In this document: piece by piece, positions 58,150 through 64,000 of the stretch | Layout: each line of letters begins with the position of its first letter | Position numbering within the stretch: the first letter of the stretch is position 1 | Source of the DNA: Treponema sp. | GTDB lineage: Bacteria; Spirochaetota; Spirochaetia; Treponematales; Treponemataceae | Length of the DNA: 64,000 nucleotides | Assembly (NCBI GenBank): GCA_004554075.1 | Contig: SFOB01000003.1 | Coordinates: forward strand, 1 to 64,000 | Direction of reading: 5' to 3' | Notes under the pieces: generated by a model | Databases searched by the model: none | Told to the model about the DNA's origin: nothing | Seen by the model: the letters and a program-made list of their open reading frames with translations, nothing else | Position numbers and translations under genes: made by a program

Positions 58150-59271
58150 ATGAAGAATTTATTCTTATACATTTTGATTTTATTGGTATTGTTTTCTTTT
58201 GTAGGATGTAAAAAGAAGAAAGCATCTAAAGAAATGATAGAAAGAACTAATTTAATTCTAAAACAACAAGAATTATTAAATATTAAATATCCCGACAAGC
58301 AATATCAAAAACATGGTGTTGGTGATGAATTATTCAATAATTTAGACGAATATTTAATATATAATCCAAATGACAATGATATTACAATAGATTTTGATAA
58401 ATTATTGAAAAGCCAACATCCATTAGCAGATTATTTAAACTTCTGGATTACAGAACATAAGAATAACCATAAAGATATTGTTCCCGGAACAGATGAATGG
58501 AATATATGGATGATGCAAAGCCCTCTTGCAGATAAGGAGTCTGATACAGAATATAATCAAAGACTCAAATCAAATCCATTATCTGTAAGAGGCTCTGTAT
58601 TTTCATACTTAATCGATGAAAAAGGTAAATATATAAAAGAACCAAAATATACGATTAGAGTAATTGAACAGAGATGTCCATTTTGTATTTATAAAGATAA
58701 AGAATTCATTAATACTCAAGAAGTTAGAGAAGCTGAATCTTTATCAGATTTGCACATTTTCAATACATCTGGAATTTCATATTGGCCAGATGCTAAAAGA
58801 AAATATAAAAAAACAGCATATTTAAACTCAAATCAACCCCAAGAAAAAGCTGAGCCTGAAGATAATATTTTATATTACTTTGAAAACATCAATAAAGAAG
58901 TTCAAGACAACCGATTAATCGCAAAAGAAAAATACAATGGTAAACAATTGAAAATCAAAGCTCAAGTTGCAAGAATTTATGAAGACAAAGTTGAATTATT
59001 ATATGGCCCATATGTCTTCTTACCAAAAGAAGATTTGAGAAAACTTCATGCAGGTCAATATATTACTTTTGTAGCAACAATGAAGTTTATTGATTATAGT
59101 TCTGGAAATTCTAGCTCATCTGCATTCGAACAATGGGCTCGTGATATGGATGATGCACTCCGTGATTTAGATAAAGCTATTGGAGATTTAGATTCTGGTG
59201 CCATGGGCTATTCGTTCGAAAATGCAAAATTAGAGAAAATCGAAGAAGGCGAATTACCTGTTTTCTACTAA
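58150..59271 (+). CDS. Lipoprotein with a C-terminal tRNA_anti-like OB-fold region
   Basis: A 373-residue lipoprotein (LFSFVGC, C20, then KKKK). The N-terminal and middle parts are not recognised; a pair of Cys in IEQRCPFCIYKDKE forms a C-x2-C. Near residues 240-315, INKEVQDNRLIAKEKYNGKQLKIKAQVARIYEDKVELLYGPYVFLPKEDLRKLHAGQYITFVATMKFID resembles the tRNA_anti-like OB-fold domain common in bacterial lipoproteins. Codon use is strikingly AT-rich compared with the housekeeping genes, suggesting acquisition. AGGAGG precedes the ATG. Confidence 0.75.
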   Translation: MKNLFLYILILLVLFSFVGCKKKKASKEMIERTNLILKQQELLNIKYPDKQYQKHGVGDELFNNLDEYLIYNPNDNDITIDFDKLLKSQHPLADYLNFWITEHKNNHKDIVPGTDEWNIWMMQSPLADKESDTEYNQRLKSNPLSVRGSVFSYLIDEKGKYIKEPKYTIRVIEQRCPFCIYKDKEFINTQEVREAESLSDLHIFNTSGISYWPDAKRKYKKTAYLNSNQPQEKAEPEDNILYYFENINKEVQDNRLIAKEKYNGKQLKIKAQVARIYEDKVELLYGPYVFLPKEDLRKLHAGQYITFVATMKFIDYSSGNSSSSAFEQWARDMDDALRDLDKAIGDLDSGAMGYSFENAKLEKIEEGELPVFY

Positions 59272-59312
59272 TGAAATTAGATTCAATATAGACATTATAA
59301 CTATATATAAAA

Positions 59313-59373
59313 TGGTCAAATTCGACCACTTTAAAACTACGTTTGTACTATGATGGGGGTCGAATTCGACCCC
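59313..59373. repeat. Two palindromes of the GGTC/GACC family
   Basis: TGGTCAAATTCGACCA (59313-59328, one mismatched pair) and GGGGTCGAATTCGACCCC (59356-59373, perfect) share the core GGTCRAA-TTYGACC with the cluster at 42.8-43.1 kb. They lie between a lipoprotein gene and an orphan antitoxin gene that converge here. Confidence 0.75.
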
Positions 59374-59395
59374 TTTTGAATTTTAATTCTCAGTC

Positions 59396-59617
59396 CTAAT
59401 TCTCTTCACGCGCTTCGAGTAAAGGCTGCATAATATCAGAATGTTTTAAATCAAATAGAGTCTTAATGCCATCAAAAGGAGATTTTCCTTTTACTTCAGG
59501 GGAAATACGGAACAATGAGCTATCTGCACGTTTTACAAGAACTGCTCCATCTGTTTCTGATTTGTCTAGAACAGATGCGAAGTTCTGTCTTGCATCTGAA
59601 TAAGTCATTACAAGCAT
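59396..59617 (-). CDS. Orphan Phd/YefM-family antitoxin
   Basis: A 73-residue protein with the antitoxin N-terminus (MLVMTYSDARQNFASVLDKSETDGAVLVKRADSSLFRISPE) and a short tail. A toxin would normally follow, but the 120 bp downstream hold only palindromes, so the partner is lost or distant. It lies 24 nt beyond the D-lactate dehydrogenase stop on the same strand and may be read from that transcript. Confidence 0.8.
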   Translation of the reverse strand: MLVMTYSDARQNFASVLDKSETDGAVLVKRADSSLFRISPEVKGKSPFDGIKTLFDLKHSDIMQPLLEAREEN

Positions 59618-59641
59618 ATTACTTCCTATGAGGGTGGCTAA

Positions 59642-60640
59642 TTATTTCACCTCATTCACCAGCTCTTCGCCGCCGGCAAAGGCCTTAATATTTTCCAGCG
59701 TTGTATCTGCCAGATTTTTCAGGGCATTCGTTGTAAGGAAAGCCTGGTGACCTGTGATTATAACGTTCGGGAATGTCAAAAGTCGGGCCAGAACATCGTC
59801 TGTCATAATATCTGTAGACCAGTCACTGAAGAAGTATTTGCTTTCCTCTTCGTAAACATCCATACCGATTCCGCCGATGTGGCCGTGCTTAAGAGCGTGA
59901 ACCAGGGCCTTTGAATCAATCAGAGCGCCGCGACCGGTATTAATAATTACAGCATCCTGCTTCATCATCTTCATAGTGTCGTGATTTACGATGTGCTTTG
60001 TTTCTTCTGTGAGAGGACAGTGGAGGCTGAGTACATCACTCTGGCGGAAGATTTCTTCCTTGCTCACGTAGGTTGCTCCAGTCTCGTTTGCCCACTTTTC
60101 ATTCGGATAAGGATCATAAGCAATAATTTTCATTCCGAAACCATTCAAAATACCAGCCATAATCTGCCCGATTTTTCCGGTTCCCAGGATACCGCCTGTA
60201 AGTCCATGAAGGTCCCGACCAGTAAGCCCATCTATATTAAAGTTAGCAGTTTTTGTACGCAGGTATGCCTGAGGAATATGACGGGTAAGCGACAAAAGCA
60301 GCGCCGCCCCATGCTCAGCAACCGCGTACGGTGAATAAGCCGGAACTCTTACAACCTTAATCCCTGCCGCACTGGCCGCCTTTAAATCAACATTATTAAA
60401 ACCTGCACAACGCAGAGCAATCAGTTTTACACCGCACTTTTTCAGTTCAGTAATTACGTCTGCATTCACCACGTCATTTACAAAAACACAGACTACGTCA
60501 TAACCCTGCGCGGTCAAAGCAGTATTTTCATTAAGCTTAAAATCACGGAAATCTATTTCATAATTAAAGCCACCGTCTGTATTGGCCTTTGTAAACGATG
60601 CCTTGTCATAAGAACGTGTATCAAAAAATGCTACTTTCAT
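59642..60640 (-). CDS. D-lactate dehydrogenase (2-hydroxyacid dehydrogenase family)
   Basis: A 332-residue NAD-dependent enzyme. The Rossmann motif is GILGTGKIGQIMAGIL. The catalytic Arg is in INTGRGALIDS, the Glu in GMDVYEEE and the His in ITGHQAFLTTNAL. The sequence RCAGFNNVDL and the YEEESKYFFSDWS segment are typical of fermentative D-LDH rather than of phosphoglycerate dehydrogenases. It converts pyruvate to D-lactate, regenerating NAD. GAGGAGG precedes the ATG. Confidence 0.93.
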   Translation of the reverse strand: MKVAFFDTRSYDKASFTKANTDGGFNYEIDFRDFKLNENTALTAQGYDVVCVFVNDVVNADVITELKKCGVKLIALRCAGFNNVDLKAASAAGIKVVRVPAYSPYAVAEHGAALLLSLTRHIPQAYLRTKTANFNIDGLTGRDLHGLTGGILGTGKIGQIMAGILNGFGMKIIAYDPYPNEKWANETGATYVSKEEIFRQSDVLSLHCPLTEETKHIVNHDTMKMMKQDAVIINTGRGALIDSKALVHALKHGHIGGIGMDVYEEESKYFFSDWSTDIMTDDVLARLLTFPNVIITGHQAFLTTNALKNLADTTLENIKAFAGGEELVNEVK

Positions 60641-60711
60641 ATTGTCAGCCTCCTCTAACTCTATAAATAAGTTAACACGGGAAAGCGTAAATCGTCAAAT
60701 TCAGAATACTA

Positions 60712-60746
60712 AAAAAGGCCAGCCCGTAAATCCTGGACTGGCCTTA
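60712..60746 (-). terminator. Chitinase gene terminator
   Basis: On the minus strand AAGGCCAG pairs with CTGGCCTT, followed by TTTTTAG. It lies 24 nt after the chitinase stop. Confidence 0.85.
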
Positions 60747-60769
60747 CTATTTAATCTCTATTATTCAGA

Positions 60770-63613
60770 TTAATAGTTATTCAAGAATGCTCTATTCTGG
60801 CGTCCAAAACTGTTATTGTTCTGGAGCGCATCCCAGTTAATAGACCATGTCATGAATCCTCTCATTCCAGGATACTTTGCTTCAAGAGTTCTGAAGGCCC
60901 CCTGAAGCTGTGTATTAGAAACCTGACCTGAGCCTGCAGCACCCTGTGAACAAGGTACAGCAATTACAACCTGATCTGCTCTAAGTCCCGGGAAGAAGTA
61001 CTGATTTCCACCATTAAGATAGAAACCATCTATCAACATTTCGCACATCTCTACCAGAGAAGATTCATCTCCCATTGAATACCAGCTGCCATCATTTCCC
61101 TGAACTGCTGCCGAGTTATAAAGCTGCACCTGAACATAAGTAGTTCTGTCTCTCAAAGCGTGAATCATAGGAATATATCCACCGGCACGTGAATCAACAT
61201 ATCCGTTTATTCCACCGTAATATGTATGACCAAGCTGCATGTAGAAGGTTTCTGGAGCCCATGAAAGAATGAAATCATCTCCATAAGAATCACAAATCTG
61301 ACGGATTGCATTAATCATATTTACAATTCTTGGAGTTTTAGGATTTGCAAAATCCGGGTCTGCACCACTGTTCATTGCAACAGAAGACTGCTCAAGGTCA
61401 ATATCAATTCCATCAAATCCATATTCGTTAATAAAGCCTTTGATATCATTAACGAAAGTGTTTACAGCTGAAGAATTTTCAAGATAGAAATATCCCTCGT
61501 AACCGCCGATTGAAAGAACGATTTTCTTGCCCTTTGCCTGAAGAGTTTTAATGTCTGCCTTGAACTGATTAACGTCCCCTGCAACCCCAAACTTCATGCG
61601 ACCGTTTCCGCTTCCTGGAGTAACCGGTTCAGCAAATGAAACGTTAATTACATCCCATGAAGAATCTACGTCAGCAAGGCGGATGTAAGGACAACCACCG
61701 TCCCAGGTATGCCAGTAGCCGCTCATAATGCGTTTAGGAAGGCTCTTGTTGATTACAGGGTCTCCGCTTCCAGTACCAGGATTAATAACCGGAGGTTCCT
61801 CGTCCTGTCCTGGCTGAGGCTCTGGCTCTGGTTCCGGTTCTGGCTGAGGTGTAACTACTGGAGTTGTAGAAGCAGAGCCCTTTGTTACTGTGTAATTAAC
61901 AGTATTCGATGCTGCTGTACCAAAGCTGTTAGAAAGCTTTACCTGATAAGCGTAAGTACCATTAGCCTTGTTTGAAATATTGAATACATAGCTTTGAGCA
62001 TTTGGTGAATTGTCAGTGAAGGTTGCAGATGCAATTTTAGCACCGTTTTCGTAGAGCTCAGCAAGTGTACCGTTATTGCCCCACCACATATTCATTTTGA
62101 TTCCAAAAGTCGCTTCACCGTTCCAGGTAGACTGCTCGATGAAAGGTGTTCCAGGAATGCCTGTTGCTTTAGGACTTGCAGGAACTTCTGTTGAAGGAGT
62201 TTCACTGCCAGGATTCTGATTTCCAGGATTGTCAGTTGAAGGCTCTTCCTCATGTGGAGGCTCGTTTCCAGAATCATCACCAGGAGTGTCGCCTGTATCG
62301 TCATCTCCTGTGTCATCATCACCAGGGATTACGATAGTTCCGTTTCCATTATCGTAACCACCATCAGCCTCGTTCATAGCCTTAAGCTTTGCACCAACAA
62401 CCTTTGAGAAGTTCCAGCCGTTTGAAGCATCCCAGTTAATAGACCAGGTCATAGCACCACGAATATTAGGATACTTATGAGGAGGCACATAAGAACCGTG
62501 CTTTGTTCCATAAGCCAGTGTATCCAGCGCATTTACAACAATCTGAGGATCAACATATCCGCTTCCGGCACCTCTTGTACTTGCAGGAAGTCCAAGGCCT
62601 ACCTGATCCGCACGCAGGCCGTTTTCTAACTGAATTGTTGCAAGAGCTGTCAAAAAGTCTTCTCCACCCTGAGCATAAACTTTTCCATCATAACCGCACA
62701 TAGTACCTGAATTATAATACTGTGTGTTATTAACAGTCAGAATATCTTTGATTGCCAGAGCAAGCTTAAAATATTCCTGACCAGTACCCTGCATATCCAG
62801 AGTCTGAGGAGCAAAGGTGATGATAGAACCCTTTGGAATAGCGCGAAGAGCTTTTTCGATATATCGAGCCTGAATCCCATGCTCCAGGTCGATATCTACA
62901 CCTTCAAAGCCATATTTGCGCATAAGTTTTGTTACAGAAGTTGCAAAACGATTTGCATCTGCATCACTTGCAATTGTAACATTACCAGTTTCACCACCAA
63001 CCGAAATAATTACATGCTGGCCGCGTGCCTGAACAGTTTTAATATCCTGAATGAACTGTGCTTCAGAAAAACCTAATGAGGTATCAAGATTGAAAGTTAC
63101 TTCACCAGGATTTCTTGTTGCATCAGCAAAAGAAACTACAATCAGATTATAAGTTTCTGGAACTTCACTGATGCGCAGTACCTTAGCACCATTATTAAAA
63201 TTCTGCCAGTAACCGGTAAGAATGTGCTTTGGAAGACCCGGAACAGTGATTACAGTTTCATCTTCATTATCATTTCCAGGATTTTCATCTTCTGCCGAAG
63301 GATTATCTGGAGGCAAAACAGGTTCGTCCTCTGCAACTCCAATTTCCAACCACAAAGCAGGAACTCCATCAGGCTGCCAGCCGTCTAAAGCTGTATGAGC
63401 CAGACGACACTGATATACTTTTCCCTTGTAGGTAACCTTATCACCTATGTTGTAATAAGTTCCTGCAGCCCATGGAGCAATTGCAGAATATGCAGCGGAA
63501 CGAGAACTGAATGTCTCATTATCATGCATTTCTGTTATTGCATTTGAACAGCCGGCAAAAATCATGACAACTGCTACTAATCCTGCACTTATTATTTTTT
63601 GTATTTTTTTCAT
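60770..63613 (-). CDS. Chitinase lipoprotein with two GH18 domains and a chitin-binding module
   Basis: A 947-residue lipoprotein (IFAGC, C22). Parts: CBM5/12-type chitin-binding module at 45-92 (APWAAGTYYNIGDKVTYKGKVYQCRLAHTAL); first GH18 domain at 128-415 with ISVGGETG and FEGVDIDLE (catalytic E244); an acidic Pro/Asp/Gly linker; an Ig-like domain (TFGIKMNMWWGNNGTLAELYENG); a Pro-Glu-Pro linker; and a second GH18 domain at about 640-945 with LSIGGYEG and FDGIDIDLE. The first domain has Glu for the first Asp of the DxxDxDxE motif, the second is canonical. It would degrade chitin or related N-acetylglucosamine polymers at the surface. AAGGGTG precedes the ATG. Confidence 0.93.
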   Translation of the reverse strand: MKKIQKIISAGLVAVVMIFAGCSNAITEMHDNETFSSRSAAYSAIAPWAAGTYYNIGDKVTYKGKVYQCRLAHTALDGWQPDGVPALWLEIGVAEDEPVLPPDNPSAEDENPGNDNEDETVITVPGLPKHILTGYWQNFNNGAKVLRISEVPETYNLIVVSFADATRNPGEVTFNLDTSLGFSEAQFIQDIKTVQARGQHVIISVGGETGNVTIASDADANRFATSVTKLMRKYGFEGVDIDLEHGIQARYIEKALRAIPKGSIITFAPQTLDMQGTGQEYFKLALAIKDILTVNNTQYYNSGTMCGYDGKVYAQGGEDFLTALATIQLENGLRADQVGLGLPASTRGAGSGYVDPQIVVNALDTLAYGTKHGSYVPPHKYPNIRGAMTWSINWDASNGWNFSKVVGAKLKAMNEADGGYDNGNGTIVIPGDDDTGDDDTGDTPGDDSGNEPPHEEEPSTDNPGNQNPGSETPSTEVPASPKATGIPGTPFIEQSTWNGEATFGIKMNMWWGNNGTLAELYENGAKIASATFTDNSPNAQSYVFNISNKANGTYAYQVKLSNSFGTAASNTVNYTVTKGSASTTPVVTPQPEPEPEPEPQPGQDEEPPVINPGTGSGDPVINKSLPKRIMSGYWHTWDGGCPYIRLADVDSSWDVINVSFAEPVTPGSGNGRMKFGVAGDVNQFKADIKTLQAKGKKIVLSIGGYEGYFYLENSSAVNTFVNDIKGFINEYGFDGIDIDLEQSSVAMNSGADPDFANPKTPRIVNMINAIRQICDSYGDDFILSWAPETFYMQLGHTYYGGINGYVDSRAGGYIPMIHALRDRTTYVQVQLYNSAAVQGNDGSWYSMGDESSLVEMCEMLIDGFYLNGGNQYFFPGLRADQVVIAVPCSQGAAGSGQVSNTQLQGAFRTLEAKYPGMRGFMTWSINWDALQNNNSFGRQNRAFLNNY

Positions 63614-63626
63614 TTTTCACCCTTAC

Positions 63627-64000
63627 TTAGAGTCTTGTCCACAACGCTGGAGTATCTGCCGGATTCCATGTTTCTGAATATGCAACGTGTGTTACAAGAC
63701 ATGAATAGTTTGCACCATTGTAAGAAACAACCTGTCCTGCTGTATATGTTCCCATTACAGCCCATGTATTACCACTTGCAGGAGGCTGATTCTGTCCTGG
63801 CTGGTCACCTGGCTGATTTCCACCCTGGTCGCCCTGATCATCATCTCCCGGCTGAGGCTCCGGTTCAGGTTCTGGCTGAGGCTGTGGTTCAGCAGCAGCT
63901 GTCCCCTTTGTTACTGTATAATTTACAGTTCCAGAAAGTGCTGCACCAAAGCTGTTAATAAGCTTTACCTGATATGCATAAGTTCCATTTGCCTTGCCTG
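63627..64000 (-). CDS. Second chitinase-like protein, C-terminal part (5' end outside window)
   Basis: The visible end encodes an Ig-like segment (ANGTYAYQVKLINSFGAALSGTVNYTVTKG) nearly identical to the inner domain of the next gene, a Pro-Glu/Gly-Asp-Gln-rich linker, and a C-terminal CBM5/12-type module (WAVMGTYTAGQVVSYNGANYSCLVTHVA...PALWTRL). The stop at 63627 lies 13 bp before the next chitinase start, so the two form an operon. The catalytic part is not visible; GH18 is the likely partner given the shared modules (inference). Confidence 0.8.
   Translation of the reverse strand, partial: GKANGTYAYQVKLINSFGAALSGTVNYTVTKGTAAAEPQPQPEPEPEPQPGDDDQGDQGGNQPGDQPGQNQPPASGNTWAVMGTYTAGQVVSYNGANYSCLVTHVAYSETWNPADTPALWTRL

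Overview
The window looks like chromosome from a host-associated spirochete, most likely a gut or rumen Treponema (inference). The reasons are the archaeal/spirochete-type PheT, many lipoproteins with short lipoboxes ending in S-C or G-C, right-handed beta-helix/InlB/LRR surface lipoproteins, large GGDEF/EAL and chemotaxis proteins, and moderate-to-low GC coding sequence broken by GC-rich dispersed repeats. I saw no rRNA, tRNA, CRISPR array, transposase or phage structural gene.

Layout. Positions 1-8690 (minus strand): a carbohydrate ABC importer (two permeases and a lipoprotein binding protein), then a YesM/YesN-type two-component system, a TIGR02757 protein and the start of an esterase. 8932-22383 is a glycan block: a large cytoplasmic GH94-superfamily phosphorylase-like protein, a chemotaxis receptor, a cytoplasmic GH30, a lipoprotein GH16 laminarinase, an EAL protein, an aromatic amino acid/histidine lyase and an exported SGNH esterase. 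The surface GH16 would cut beta-1,3-glucan, the importer would take up the fragments, and GH30 plus the phosphorylase would finish them inside; the receptor and two-component system would sense them. 22444-27174 holds an FMN-binding-like protein, a DUF2130 protein, an M15 peptidase, a GAF-GGDEF protein and the peroxide sensor OhrR. 27311-36768 is an operon of three large lipoproteins (beta-helix, InlB, LRR, FGE-sulfatase and FISUMP-like domains). 37342-49516 is mixed housekeeping: glutathione peroxidase, a membrane-bound winged-helix regulator, carB, exonuclease III, a GNAT, an ACT-ACT-metallo-beta-lactamase protein, an M48 protease relative and NAD synthase. 49634-53228 is an ApbE / Gx-transporter / NusG-II cluster. 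54045-56351 is pheT. An AT-rich accessory stretch follows (56440-59617) with a toxin-antitoxin pair, an XRE regulator, small ORFs, a lipoprotein and an orphan antitoxin. D-lactate dehydrogenase and tandem chitinases finish the window.

Most notable signals: OhrR-type operator boxes at both ohrR and the glutathione peroxidase gene; a diverged second copy of the 3' end of pheT downstream of the toxin-antitoxin pair; an M48 homologue that has lost exactly its HExxH motif; a GC-rich repeat family (ends GGGGGCGTTA and CTTCCCCC) sitting in frame inside two genes; a cluster of near-identical palindromes with covarying arms at 42.8-43.1 kb and again at 59.3 kb; a probable small RNA with an anti-Shine-Dalgarno loop at 39.0-39.17 kb; a terminator-like attenuator in front of the phosphorylase; ribosome binding sites buried in hairpins; and several genes whose -10 box lies only 6-9 nt before the ATG (leaderless mRNAs).
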